The translations under genes and the position numbers were made by a program. DNA of 64,000 nucleotides from Candidatus Nanoarchaeia archaeon (GTDB lineage: Archaea; Nanobdellota; Nanobdellia; Woesearchaeales; WJIZ01), in the NCBI GenBank assembly GCA_028279765.1, contig JANQND010000002.1, positions 83,913-147,912 on the forward strand, given 5' to 3'. Within the stretch, counting starts at the first letter, position 1; each line of letters begins with the position of its first letter. Below are positions 43,993 through 53,473 of the stretch, piece after piece. The notes below the pieces were generated by a model, which searched no databases, was not told where the DNA came from, and was given only the letters and a program-made list of their open reading frames with translations.

Positions 43993-46836
43993 ATGAAAAA
44001 AGTAGGTGCACTGAGTTTTGAGCAGATTGTCTTAGCAATCATAGTTCTTATCGTGCTGGGATTAGGAGGAACCCTGACCAAAAGCCTTAGCTCAAAGCCC
44101 GTACAATACCTTCTGGGAAGAGGAGATATCAGTGAATTTGATAAAGATATCATAGAGAGGTTTAATCGAACCCAGGAAATGAATGCAGAAGCCATTGATT
44201 CGGTCAATGGACTTCTCTATTCTGTAAATAGGCTCGCAGACCATCACACTCACAATCTTAAAACAGAGGACTACGCAAAAGAGTTCGGAGCAGTAACAGT
44301 CTCTCCCACATACGTTGATGCGCGAACAATAATCCCCTCGGGATCAAAGGAGCAAATAGCAAGAATAATAGTAAAGAACATCCTTAATTGCGATCTTATT
44401 TTTTCGGATAAAGGATATGAAAACACCCGTTGCTTTTCAATTGATACCTCTAAATTTGCAGAAGTAAAAATCACAGAGGAAGACATTGCGCATGAATTTG
44501 AAGTCTATGAAAAGGATGAAGAATGCGATGAAAAATGCAAAGAGAAAGTCAAAGACATGGGGGGAAAAGGGTGGTTTAATTTTGATAACTGGGGCTGGGA
44601 TGATGACTTAGTACTTGAATCAGGGATATCAAATGTGCATCTTTGCGGGGATAATGCCGGAGTGAACGAGATACACATCACTACGGACTTAGAAGGAAAT
44701 TGCGAAGTGGAAGAAACAGGTAAGGTATTCGGATTAGTAGTGGAGAATTTTAATTTTCCGCAGGAGATATCAAAAGACGGGAATTTTATAACCAAACCCA
44801 TTGAGGCATGGCTCAATGCCTACGGGGATCCACAATACATTCTGTACTATGAAGTGTTTCCGAAAGGAGAAGAAGAATTCTGGAAAGCAAGCTCATACAA
44901 TATTGCTGTAGGGACAATACTAACTGTAGAAGGAGTTTTCTTACTCTTTGATGCAGCAACCTTTGGGGTAGGTAAATTCTTTAGATGGGCAAAACCAACA
45001 CTCGAAAAGCCGATTGAAACTCTCTTGAAAAACACAGTGCGTCCAATAATCGAAGGAATTAAAGGAGGGGCAAGAAGAATAACTCCTCAATTCATACTTG
45101 ATCTTTCGGGAAGGATCATGGATGGGTTGAGAGGGATTTTCGATGCACTGGCTCAAGCAGGCAGAGCCCTCAGCGAGCGCGCTGCATCCCCTTTTAGGGC
45201 TATTATGTTTCGGGAAGCACAAAAGGACATGGCAGAAGACATGCTGGAAGCTTCTTCAAAAGAAGCTGCTGAAAGGGCACTTAAAACTGTCCTAAAAAAC
45301 GAATTTAAATCCTTGAACACAGAAACAATAGAGGAAATAACTACCCTCTTTCTACAGGCATTCAGGACAGCAAAAGACAACTTCCCTAATGAAGATTTTG
45401 TTAAAAACGGACTATCTAGGCAGGCAATTCAATCCATAGACGATTCACTCTCTGAATCTCTGCAAGGAATAGTACAGATAGGAGGGATAGGCAATGCCCG
45501 GGCCTTAGCAATCTCCCTCAGAAGCAGCATGCAGGACACGCTACAGGAGGCAAGCCTGCGTACTGTCCCAAGGGTCTTCCTGCACAATTTCAGAGCAGCA
45601 GCTCGGGCATCTTCCAAACTGCGAGCAGCAGTAACAGGGGATGTTACTCGAGAAGAGCGCCAAATCATCATTCAAAGAATAGTAAAAGAAGGAACAGACG
45701 TTCTTGATAATATGGATCAGCGGCAGGCAGCACGCTTCCTCACGCACACAGATACCAGAAAAATGGTAGATAAGATATTCAAAGAAGGAGATATAAGGTG
45801 GGATATAGGAGAAGTACCCTTTACCCGAGAGCAAAAGGAAGCGGCAACAGAAGCATTTGACCAGGCAGTGGATGGACTGGACATAGCAGCGAGGGTAAGG
45901 CATTCAGAAACTATCCAAAGAGGATTCTCAAAAACAGTCCAATGGCTTAATCCTATACAAAAAAAACGGCACCTGGTAGCACTCACTGCAGCAGTTGCTG
46001 CAATGAGAGCAGAGAGCATACAGGCAAAATTTACTTCATCCGGGACGAACGCTTTTGGGCTAAAAATTCCTTATGCTCCTCCTGTAGATTATGATGAACT
46101 CTCACATATACAAACACCAAAGCAGAAAGAGGAATTCTTTGAGAACTATGGCGATCCTGGATACCAGGGCATGCTGCCCGAAGCAAACCGGTACTGGATG
46201 TCATTGATACGAGATGCGTCTTGGTGGTGGACCCACCAGGACCCTGCCAGGTTCCATCTCGTAAGTCCCTGCAAAGCAGACGTATTTGTGAGAGTGTCCA
46301 CTTGTACCTGTGTTGGAAAAACTCAGGAAGATACTATTGGTACTTCTTCTACTTGGATTGGCTCTCTCTTTGAAGATCAAGGAGTGTACAAGACAGGAGA
46401 AGCAAGCCCACAACTTCAGCAAAAATACCCTGAAATCTATCCTAATGGAAAAGTAGAACACTTTGATGGAGGGAATCCTTCGTTTTTCACACTTGATGAA
46501 AATGGATATCCCTTGAAGCAATGCAATCCGTCAGGGGAATGGTTTACTTTTGGAGAAGAAGAATATAGTGTAGAGTGCATGACCTTTAATCCAGTCATAG
46601 ACGAGAATCTTGATCAAAACTACTGTTATCATGGACTAAGCCCAATAATGAGTATAGCCAATGGAGCACTGAATTATGCTCTTCCCATTGGAGCAGGCAT
46701 AGGGGGAGCGATAGCATGCACACCTGTGGGACTTCCTCATCTCTGCGGTATCGCTGGAGGAGCTATAGGAGGACTAGCAGGGTCTCTTAGCTATGCCTTG
46801 TTAAGCATAGATCACCAATGGCCAAATCACAGCTAA
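43993..46836 (+). CDS. Large membrane protein with pilin-like N-terminus and helical middle
   Basis: A 947-residue protein beginning MKKVGALSFEQIVLAIIVL. G5-A6 with LSFE gives a glutamate at +5, the best match to the canonical class III prepilin site in the cluster. Residues 10-30 are the hydrophobic helix. An acidic extracellular part follows to about 300, then a second hydrophobic segment (about 305-325). Residues 340-700 are predicted helical and rich in Ala, Arg and Glu. The last 60 residues are Gly/Ala-rich and hydrophobic (GAGIGGAIACTPVG, GGAIGGLAGSL), a likely C-terminal membrane pair. No family recognised. Confidence 0.62.
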   Translation: MKKVGALSFEQIVLAIIVLIVLGLGGTLTKSLSSKPVQYLLGRGDISEFDKDIIERFNRTQEMNAEAIDSVNGLLYSVNRLADHHTHNLKTEDYAKEFGAVTVSPTYVDARTIIPSGSKEQIARIIVKNILNCDLIFSDKGYENTRCFSIDTSKFAEVKITEEDIAHEFEVYEKDEECDEKCKEKVKDMGGKGWFNFDNWGWDDDLVLESGISNVHLCGDNAGVNEIHITTDLEGNCEVEETGKVFGLVVENFNFPQEISKDGNFITKPIEAWLNAYGDPQYILYYEVFPKGEEEFWKASSYNIAVGTILTVEGVFLLFDAATFGVGKFFRWAKPTLEKPIETLLKNTVRPIIEGIKGGARRITPQFILDLSGRIMDGLRGIFDALAQAGRALSERAASPFRAIMFREAQKDMAEDMLEASSKEAAERALKTVLKNEFKSLNTETIEEITTLFLQAFRTAKDNFPNEDFVKNGLSRQAIQSIDDSLSESLQGIVQIGGIGNARALAISLRSSMQDTLQEASLRTVPRVFLHNFRAAARASSKLRAAVTGDVTREERQIIIQRIVKEGTDVLDNMDQRQAARFLTHTDTRKMVDKIFKEGDIRWDIGEVPFTREQKEAATEAFDQAVDGLDIAARVRHSETIQRGFSKTVQWLNPIQKKRHLVALTAAVAAMRAESIQAKFTSSGTNAFGLKIPYAPPVDYDELSHIQTPKQKEEFFENYGDPGYQGMLPEANRYWMSLIRDASWWWTHQDPARFHLVSPCKADVFVRVSTCTCVGKTQEDTIGTSSTWIGSLFEDQGVYKTGEASPQLQQKYPEIYPNGKVEHFDGGNPSFFTLDENGYPLKQCNPSGEWFTFGEEEYSVECMTFNPVIDENLDQNYCYHGLSPIMSIANGALNYALPIGAGIGGAIACTPVGLPHLCGIAGGAIGGLAGSLSYALLSIDHQWPNHS

Positions 46837-46837
46837 A

Positions 46838-47584
46838 ATGAAAAAAATACTACTCTTCGGCATACCTATTATCGGTATAATTATCCTCGTACTCCTTGCG
46901 ATATTCTATTCTCCCCCACAACCAGAAGGAAATGAATACTTCACCTTAGAGCCGGAATCATGGATAGAGCAAAACGAGCAGCAGCCGAACGATCCACAAG
47001 TAGAAATAAATCTCTTTAAGGCTACACGCGCAAAAAGCATCTTTGCAGACAATCTGCAGCAGGACTATTTTCTTGACGATGGTTCCATACAATCATTCAC
47101 GTACAGGGGAGGATATCAAGGCATTCCCTTCCGTACCGCTTACGTAGACGAAGAGTTTTATAACCTTTCCTGGCCTGATTCGGCAGCCGAAACAGAGCAA
47201 TTAGCAAAACAATACCTTCGGATGCGGATAGCACCGCAAATGAATCCCGAAGACGGCATAATTAATGGGTTCATTCTAGCAAAGAAGACAAAAAACGATT
47301 TCGTGTTCTATATTTTTGTGGACGAAGATTGGAAGAAAAAACTAGAATACACAAACCTCTTATGGGGAGACGATTTTACTGACCCCTCTACATTACAACT
47401 AAGGCCTTTCAACTTTAAAAAGACTGAAAAAGGAATATATATTGATAAACTTGCAACCAATATAGGCTGGTACAAAAAGAATCCTTCAGCAGGAGGGATA
47501 GTAGTAGGAGAAATCGACCAAAAACTACTCAGAGACATAATAAACCAGCAGGAAACAAACAAAACTTTCATGTATATACGGTGA
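46838..47584 (+). CDS. Membrane-anchored protein without the KKAQ motif
   Basis: A 248-residue protein starting one base after the previous stop. Residues 4-22 are a hydrophobic helix (ILLFGIPIIGIIILVLLAI) followed by SPPQPEGNEY. There is no K-A-Q box, so anchoring is by an uncleaved signal. The soluble part is acidic and aromatic, with segments QQDYFLDDGSIQSFTYRGG and GWYKKNPSAGGIVVGE. No family recognised. Its place between pilin-like genes suggests it is a membrane partner of them. Confidence 0.58.
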   Translation: MKKILLFGIPIIGIIILVLLAIFYSPPQPEGNEYFTLEPESWIEQNEQQPNDPQVEINLFKATRAKSIFADNLQQDYFLDDGSIQSFTYRGGYQGIPFRTAYVDEEFYNLSWPDSAAETEQLAKQYLRMRIAPQMNPEDGIINGFILAKKTKNDFVFYIFVDEDWKKKLEYTNLLWGDDFTDPSTLQLRPFNFKKTEKGIYIDKLATNIGWYKKNPSAGGIVVGEIDQKLLRDIINQQETNKTFMYIR

Positions 47585-47588
47585 TACT

Positions 47589-47858
47589 ATGAGAAAAGCC
47601 CAAGGAATATCCATCAATACGATTGTCATTGCAGCAATAGCACTCATTGTTCTTATTATCATTATCGCTATCTTCAACGGAACAATCTCTAAGATTGCAG
47701 AGGGGTTCAACCAAAAAATCGACGAAAATACAAAAGAGGAAGGGATACTTGAAGGAGACCTATTCAAAGAGTGCTCAGAAGGAGAAACCAGATGCCAGTT
47801 AGGCAAAACCCACCAATGCGAAAACAAGCAATGGAAAAATACAAATGAAGACTGTTAG
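47589..47858 (+). CDS. Small KAQ-type pilin-like protein, AQGISINT subgroup
   Basis: An 89-residue paralogue of the 105-residue protein at 42475. Both share the start (K)KAQGISINT(I/V) then a hydrophobic helix of Ile, Ala, Leu and Val. The C-terminal 35 residues contain four cysteines (CSEGETRCQLG, HQCENKQW, EDC). It lies 4 nt after the preceding stop and overlaps the next gene by 14 nt, so unlike the 42475 copy it has no private promoter. Confidence 0.63.
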   Translation: MRKAQGISINTIVIAAIALIVLIIIIAIFNGTISKIAEGFNQKIDENTKEEGILEGDLFKECSEGETRCQLGKTHQCENKQWKNTNEDC

Positions 47859-48336
47859 AAGAAGAAGCAAGAAAGCCCAGGATGGGGGAACGAGAACATT
47901 TGTACAAATTATCTTTTTCGTACTCCTCTTTTTTATAGCATACAAGCTCGTCACCATGCTTTTAGGGTCATTTGTACGCGATGCAGAGCAGGGAACTATA
48001 AAATCAATGGAGCGCCTGCAAATTGAGATGAACAGCATGACAAAAGAGAAAGCAATTGTTCCTATATACATTGATGCGACAAGAAAACTGCAAGGATTTT
48101 CTCAAAACACCGTGCATAAGAAATGCACGGATGGCATTTCATGCATTTGCATGTGTATCAAGGATTCTCCCTGCATAAATAATGCAATTAAGGATTGCGT
48201 ACCCCTCAGCGTTACGCTTGATGAGGAGTTCACTCTCGATCCAAGAATAATCGACGAAAAGCCAATAACATATAACTGTGAACTATACAAAAAAGAAGAA
48301 AAAGTAGGAATACTATGCCACCATGCGTCTCAATAA
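47845..48336 (+). CDS. Pilin-like membrane protein (KKAQ)
   Basis: A 163-residue protein. The basic start MKTVRRRSKKAQDGG places K9-K10-A11-Q12 before a hydrophobic helix (about 18-38, FVQIIFFVLLFFIAYKLV). The extracellular domain has eight or nine cysteines, several clustered in KCTDGISCICMCIKDSPC, suggesting tight disulphides. It overlaps the genes on both sides. No family recognised. Confidence 0.6.
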   Translation: MKTVRRRSKKAQDGGTRTFVQIIFFVLLFFIAYKLVTMLLGSFVRDAEQGTIKSMERLQIEMNSMTKEKAIVPIYIDATRKLQGFSQNTVHKKCTDGISCICMCIKDSPCINNAIKDCVPLSVTLDEEFTLDPRIIDEKPITYNCELYKKEEKVGILCHHASQ

Positions 48337-49294
48337 AAAAGCCCAGGAGACAGAATCACTTTGGTGGTTCGTTGACATTCTGCTATTTGCCCTGATCTTT
48401 ATCTTTATGATGCAATACATCGGAAACGTTGGGGAACAGACAACTTTTCAAAAAAAAATTCTTGCTAAGGACATGGCCCTGCTTATAGATACTCTGCAGG
48501 CAGCCCCGGGAAACCTCTATATAGAATACCCTCACGACACTCTTTGGTTTGGAATGGCTGTGGACTCTGACAGCATCGAGATCTTTGAGAGAGAAAAAGA
48601 TCCTCCTAATCTGCGCCAGAAAGGGTTTTTCCTGGGAGAAGAACAAACAATAATTGAACAGAAGACACTTGTCCCCCCAAGTGGATATCAAAGCAAAAAA
48701 ACCTTTGTACAAAAATACCTTCCCTTATTTGCAAGAATTAAGCAAGAGCCAATTGATAAAGGCCAAACACTTAATCTTAGCTTTACAAAGACTTCCGGAA
48801 AAATAGGTATATCCAGCAATCAGCACAAGCCTGCTTTGAGCTCAGTTCTCTGCTTTCAGGATACTCTTCCTCAAACAATCATTCTGGTCAAAGAAACAGA
48901 AGCAAACAGCCTCTTCCCTGCACAAAATAACAGATATGTTATTCAGGAACTGGATACTCTTCCTGTAAAAGACGAGGAGAAAACATATGTCTTCATTCGT
49001 TTTGTTGACTCTACTCAACCCTACTTTAGGTCCCACTATAATGCAGAAGCAAAAAATAATCTCCTCTCCTCTCTCTCTTGTAGAATTACTGAGCTCTATC
49101 TCTCCTCTGAGAACACTCCTGCGGCAATAGAAGCAGCATCAATACCTATGAACGAGATATCTCTTAAGAGGAAATTAGGTATTGAGCAAGACCTTCAAAA
49201 CATGGTCTTCATTGAAATTGGAATACAAGATAAACCCACTTCAGAACAAATGGGAAAAATAAGAAACACACTCTACACTCTCTCAACACAATGA
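48323..49294 (+). CDS. Pilin-like membrane-anchored protein (KKAQ)
   Basis: A 323-residue protein with K5-K6-A7-Q8 and a hydrophobic helix (about 15-34, WFVDILLFALIFIFMM). The following ILAKDMALLIDTLQAAPGNLYIEYP is amphipathic helix then strand. The rest is mixed alpha/beta with only two cysteines. It overlaps the next gene by 4 nt. It is unlike its neighbours in having long regions without cysteine. No family recognised. Confidence 0.6.
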   Translation: MRLNKKAQETESLWWFVDILLFALIFIFMMQYIGNVGEQTTFQKKILAKDMALLIDTLQAAPGNLYIEYPHDTLWFGMAVDSDSIEIFEREKDPPNLRQKGFFLGEEQTIIEQKTLVPPSGYQSKKTFVQKYLPLFARIKQEPIDKGQTLNLSFTKTSGKIGISSNQHKPALSSVLCFQDTLPQTIILVKETEANSLFPAQNNRYVIQELDTLPVKDEEKTYVFIRFVDSTQPYFRSHYNAEAKNNLLSSLSCRITELYLSSENTPAAIEAASIPMNEISLKRKLGIEQDLQNMVFIEIGIQDKPTSEQMGKIRNTLYTLSTQ

Positions 49295-49791
49295 AACTAT
49301 CCCTATCGAAAAAAGCAGTAGCCTTCAATATTCTCAATTATAGTATTTGGCGCATCATGTTCATCACGCTACTTTTCTATGCAATGTACTCACTAGCATC
49401 TTCTCAGGTGAACTCTACAATTGATGTAAGTGACATACGCTCACAAATAATGTCCCAAAGAATAATCAATGCTCTCTCATACACTTCACCACACACCTTG
49501 CGTACATACTCGGGAATAATTCCCAATGAAAAAATACAGGGCGAATCTCCTTTTCAGTTTGATGAGAATTCAGATTTATTCAGTGCTGAGATAACTCTTG
49601 AAAACACACAAACGGGCCTTCAGCATGATCTCTACATCAATAAGAAGTGGTTTGATAGATATTACGACCTGAAGAAATTCGATCAGTATAGGGCAAGTCT
49701 GGAGTGGAGGTCCGCACTTATTCGGGAAAACGCACAGAAAATCGATAAGGCAAGAATGATAATTAAAACCGTTGAGCATGAAGATACATGA
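49291..49791 (+). CDS. Pilin-like membrane protein (KKAV)
   Basis: A 166-residue protein. K7-K8-A9-V10 is a degenerate version of the site; the helix spans about 17-38 (IWRIMFITLLFYAMYSLA). The rest is mixed, cysteine-free, and ends with a helical region of alternating charge. ATGA overlap on both sides gives translational coupling. No family recognised. Confidence 0.56.
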   Translation: MKLSLSKKAVAFNILNYSIWRIMFITLLFYAMYSLASSQVNSTIDVSDIRSQIMSQRIINALSYTSPHTLRTYSGIIPNEKIQGESPFQFDENSDLFSAEITLENTQTGLQHDLYINKKWFDRYYDLKKFDQYRASLEWRSALIRENAQKIDKARMIIKTVEHEDT

Positions 49792-50261
49792 ATAAAAAAG
49801 GATATTTTCTAGGACAGGTAGCAGACACGCTGGGCTGGCTTATTCTTTTTATTATCGTTGCAGTATTCTTTTTTCTTTTCATGCTCTCTGCAGGGGATAT
49901 AGTCTATACTATTGAAGAGCAGGAATCCTCTACAAAAGATAGTACTATGCTTTTGACCCTTCTTCGAACGCCGCTGCAGAGCGAGCTTACTATTGCAGAC
50001 GCTATCATTGCCGCAAAGAAAGGAAACCCTGACCCTGCATTAGAAAATGAGATAGATACCGCACTGAACAGTATCTACGGACAGGCAAAAAAAGTCTGTT
50101 GGGGCTTATGGAGTTTAGAAAACAGGGACCAGAAAGTCTTGCTCAGCATAGACTGCAAAGGAGAAAAGAGATTACTCTTTGATCAGCAGGTAGTCCTTCC
50201 GGCTTCAGCGGATGAGCTACCAGTAACTATACGGCTGGCAGTATTGGGGTATAGAGAATGA
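49788..50261 (+). CDS. Pilin-like membrane protein (KKGY)
   Basis: A 157-residue protein starting MNKKGYFLGQVADTLGW. K3-K4-G5 precede a hydrophobic helix (about 16-38, LILFIIVAVFFFLFML). The extracellular part has two cysteines (in KVCWGLW and SIDCKGE) and predicted strands, ending IRLAVLGYRE. It overlaps both neighbours by 4 nt. No family recognised. Confidence 0.56.
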   Translation: MNKKGYFLGQVADTLGWLILFIIVAVFFFLFMLSAGDIVYTIEEQESSTKDSTMLLTLLRTPLQSELTIADAIIAAKKGNPDPALENEIDTALNSIYGQAKKVCWGLWSLENRDQKVLLSIDCKGEKRLLFDQQVVLPASADELPVTIRLAVLGYRE

Positions 50262-51964
50262 AAGGAAAGAAATCCATGATCCTCATTTTTTCACTGGCTG
50301 CGATGAGCCTGCTTATCTTTTCAGCACTATTTATCAAGCTCAATGGCAAGAAAGACATCTTTGAGGCACAGATTGGAGAAACACAGTATGAGATACTAAT
50401 TGCCATAGCACAAAGCGAGCAGGACTTACTCTATATAGATCAATCCGTCAAATATTCCCTTCTCTCTTCTTTGCACGAACTTGAAAGAAAAGGAGGGTTT
50501 TCAGAAGATACAGGGTGTGGGCAGTATGCAGGGTATGTTCTCTGGCAGAATGAAGAAAAAAGATGCAATCCAGCCAAGGATGATCTCATAACATCTCTCC
50601 AAAACATAATCCCTCTCTTTCTTGACGCCTATCTTGGACAGCATGGTCTTGAGCAGGGAAACTATGAATTCTACTTCCTATCAGAAAAAAAGAAAACTCG
50701 CCTTGTTGCAACAGCACTGTCTGATTTGAGAATACCTATTCAAATAAACACGAAACAAATAGGAGAGTACGCAATCAAACCCTCTGCTGATATCCTTGTA
50801 AACTATGATATGAATTTCTATCAGGACGTAAGCGAGCTCCTTTGGGGAAAATTTGCTCTGCTGGATAAAATAACCCAGTGCGAGGCTCAAGATGAGCTCT
50901 CCTCTTGTGTAGATCAATTAATCAAAGAATCAAATGAAGAAAACAGTATTCAAATTACTATTGACTGCGAAAATAAAGATACGGAAGAAGACAGAACCTA
51001 TGTATTCTGCGCATCAGAAAAAGGAAAATCCTACTACATCCCTGATCAAAGGGAAGGGATGAAAAAAGTGACTCCAAACATCAAATTTGCGCTCTATATT
51101 GCAGATCAGCCACCAAGACCAATCAGGCCCGAGGTACAACTCAAAAAAGGAGAAGATAAATCCTTACTCTTATCATTCGATCTTCCCCAGGAGTCAGACA
51201 TTGATCGCTACAACATCTATTACTCATCAGAGTTCAACCTTCAGGATCAACCTATTGTAAACGAACAAATAACCGAAACTCAAACAAAAATTCAGGCTCA
51301 AAAAATGGTTATCAACGCAGAAGACATACGATCAACGCAGGAAGACCTAGCTTCATGTACTTTTACAACACTCCCCGGCAATTGCGAGCCCTCCCTTCAG
51401 GACCAAACCTTATACAAGGGTCAAGACGGTAAAATGTTCTTAGTGTTAAGAGGATTAGAAGAAAAGCAATACTCTATAGTAATTACTGCAGTAGATAAAA
51501 AAGACCAGGAAATACCAGCAGTTGAGTACACCGTTTCTATAACTCCTCAAGATTTACTCGCCCCTTCCCCAATAATTAGCCTATCGTATAACCTGAACAA
51601 CCTCCAACCTGCTCTCTCAGAGCCTCTAACGCATATAGACGGCTCAATAATTCAGGATCAGGTTACGGTGTACTATTTCCTTCCCAGACAGCCCTGCGCC
51701 ACTATCAGCCTGATTGATCAGGAACATACCATTACCCAAAGCAGAAGAACGCTATCAGATATCCAATCCATAATTCAGGCAGGAGCGCCAGGAGATGTTT
51801 TCTGCTTAGTAGCCCTTGCATTAGATCAGGAGAAAAACCCCATAGAAGAAGTAATTAACCAGGGAATCACATCCCTGAAGATCAAGCCAGAATATCAATC
51901 CATTTCCTCAAGCCTCTTCACAAGGCACGAGATAATCATTCCACACCCGCAGGACACCCCATAA
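50258..51964 (+). CDS. Membrane-anchored protein with fibronectin-like domains
   Basis: A 568-residue protein and the last gene of the cluster. MKGKKSM leads into a hydrophobic helix (about 8-27). Residues 40-280 are mixed with paired cysteines. From about 285 it is beta-rich: PPRPIRPEVQLKKGEDK and LLSFDLPQESDIDRYNIYYS resemble a fibronectin type III domain, with a second sandwich from about 440 (SPIISLSYNLNN). Such modules usually mediate protein contacts outside the cell. The next gene, RPA, starts after 34 nt with its own TATA box, which ends the cluster. Confidence 0.62.
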   Translation: MKGKKSMILIFSLAAMSLLIFSALFIKLNGKKDIFEAQIGETQYEILIAIAQSEQDLLYIDQSVKYSLLSSLHELERKGGFSEDTGCGQYAGYVLWQNEEKRCNPAKDDLITSLQNIIPLFLDAYLGQHGLEQGNYEFYFLSEKKKTRLVATALSDLRIPIQINTKQIGEYAIKPSADILVNYDMNFYQDVSELLWGKFALLDKITQCEAQDELSSCVDQLIKESNEENSIQITIDCENKDTEEDRTYVFCASEKGKSYYIPDQREGMKKVTPNIKFALYIADQPPRPIRPEVQLKKGEDKSLLLSFDLPQESDIDRYNIYYSSEFNLQDQPIVNEQITETQTKIQAQKMVINAEDIRSTQEDLASCTFTTLPGNCEPSLQDQTLYKGQDGKMFLVLRGLEEKQYSIVITAVDKKDQEIPAVEYTVSITPQDLLAPSPIISLSYNLNNLQPALSEPLTHIDGSIIQDQVTVYYFLPRQPCATISLIDQEHTITQSRRTLSDIQSIIQAGAPGDVFCLVALALDQEKNPIEEVINQGITSLKIKPEYQSISSSLFTRHEIIIPHPQDTP

Positions 51965-51976
51965 ACTATATAAATC
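51964..51976 (+). promoter_or_regulatory. TATA box of RPA
   Basis: AAACTATATAAAT lies 23-35 nt before the start at 51999, marking a separate, probably leaderless transcript after the surface cluster. Confidence 0.5.
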
Positions 51977-51998
51977 TCCCGCTCACTCTTCTCACAGC

Positions 51999-53009
51999 AT
52001 GATAAAAGTTCCCTACAACACTATTCTTGAGAAAATAACAGCTCAAAAACAGCTTTCAAAAGAAGAGATCGAAGCAAAAATAAAGGAAAAAATGAGCCAG
52101 CTCTCTGGTCTCATTTCCCAGGAAGGAGCTGCCCATATCATTGCAAACGAATTAGGAGTAAAGCTTCTTGAACAAACAGAGGGCGGCAAATCAAAGATTA
52201 AGGATATTATGGCTGGTATGCGATCAGTAACTGCAGTGGGAAAAGTAACTGCTGTCTACGAAACAAGAGAGTTCCAGCGTAAGGACGGCCAACCAGGAAA
52301 AGTAGGCTCTTTTGTTATTGCAGATGAAACCGCATCAATGCGAATTGTGCTTTGGAATGATCTGGCAGACAAACTTGCTGAACTTAAGCAGGATATGACT
52401 GTCAAAATAACGAATGCCTACACAAAAGAAAACAATAACGGTGTTGAAATCCATCTCTCTTCCTCTTCAGAACTGCAAATCAATCCTCAAGGAGAGAGCA
52501 TAGGAGAAGTAGCACAAAAGCAGGAAGCAGTCAGGAAAAAGATTGAGGAACTGCAGCAGAACGATAACAACATCGAGCTGATGGGGACCATTGTACAGGC
52601 ATTTGAGCCACGATTCTATGAAGTATGCCCTCAATGCAATAAAAGGGTAAAGCCAAAAGAGGGCATATACAGCTGTCCCACGCACGGTACAGTCACTCCT
52701 TCATATGGATATGTAGCCAACATTACTATTGATGATGGAACTTCATCTATTAGAACAGTTTTCTTCAGGAGCCAATTAGTCAATTTGCTCAAGATTGATC
52801 ATGAAAAAATGCTCGCAATAAAAGACAACCCCGCATCTTTTCAGCCGCTAAAAGACGACTTGCTCGGCAAAACCATAAAAATTGTTGGGAGAGTGTCAAA
52901 AAATGATATGTTTGATCGGCTGGAATTTGTTGCTCAACTAGTCTTTCCAGACCCCAACCCCAGTGAGGAATTAAAGCGCCTTGAGCAGGAAGCTCAAATC
53001 ATCGAATAA
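51999..53009 (+). CDS. rpa: Replication protein A (RPA, large-type)
   Basis: A single-stranded-DNA-binding protein for replication and repair. The 336 residues contain a first OB fold (about 72-160, with TAVYETREFQRKDG and ADETASMRIVLWND), and a second OB fold (about 190-325) that includes a zinc site C210, C213, C226, H229 as in Rpa41-type proteins. The N-terminal 65 residues are helical. A membrane-protein gene follows directly. It is the main candidate partner of the RPA32-like protein at 18090. Confidence 0.92.
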   Translation: MIKVPYNTILEKITAQKQLSKEEIEAKIKEKMSQLSGLISQEGAAHIIANELGVKLLEQTEGGKSKIKDIMAGMRSVTAVGKVTAVYETREFQRKDGQPGKVGSFVIADETASMRIVLWNDLADKLAELKQDMTVKITNAYTKENNNGVEIHLSSSSELQINPQGESIGEVAQKQEAVRKKIEELQQNDNNIELMGTIVQAFEPRFYEVCPQCNKRVKPKEGIYSCPTHGTVTPSYGYVANITIDDGTSSIRTVFFRSQLVNLLKIDHEKMLAIKDNPASFQPLKDDLLGKTIKIVGRVSKNDMFDRLEFVAQLVFPDPNPSEELKRLEQEAQIIE

Positions 53010-53461
53010 TGCTCTTTTACACGCATATTGCTTTTGCAATCCTCTTAGGATTATATGTTATAGATTTTATTCCCATTACCGATATTACACTATTCTTTTC
53101 ATCACTTATTGTATTCACCTTAGTTCCTGATATAGATCAAACAAAATCCATTATAGGGAAAAGACTCAAGCCCCTTTCCGGTATTCTCTCCTTCTTTGGA
53201 CACAGGGGGTTTACGCATTCGGTTCTGTTTGTTGTGTTGGTATACCTTATTCTTTCACACTTCTCAATGCTCATTGCATTTGCAGCGGTTCTGGCAATAC
53301 TCTCGCATCTTATCCTTGATGCGCTCACGCCAAAAGGAATCATGCCGCTCTATCCACTCAAATACAAAATAAAAGGTCCCTTCAGAACGAATAGTATAAT
53401 AGAGAAAATGGTGTTTATAGTGATTTGTGCGATGATTATTGCTAAATTCAGTTTTCCTTGA
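53009..53461 (+). CDS. YdjM-like membrane metal-dependent hydrolase (DUF457)
   Basis: A 150-residue integral membrane protein with about four helices. The signature DIDQTKS followed by GHRGFTHSVLFV and LSHLILDALTPKGI contains the Asp and His residues typical of the LexA-regulated YdjM/DUF457 family, thought to be metal-dependent hydrolases of membrane substrates. It starts at the last base of the RPA stop codon, so it is co-transcribed with RPA. Confidence 0.82.
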   Translation: MLFYTHIAFAILLGLYVIDFIPITDITLFFSSLIVFTLVPDIDQTKSIIGKRLKPLSGILSFFGHRGFTHSVLFVVLVYLILSHFSMLIAFAAVLAILSHLILDALTPKGIMPLYPLKYKIKGPFRTNSIIEKMVFIVICAMIIAKFSFP

Positions 53462-53473
53462 GCAATTTTGAGA

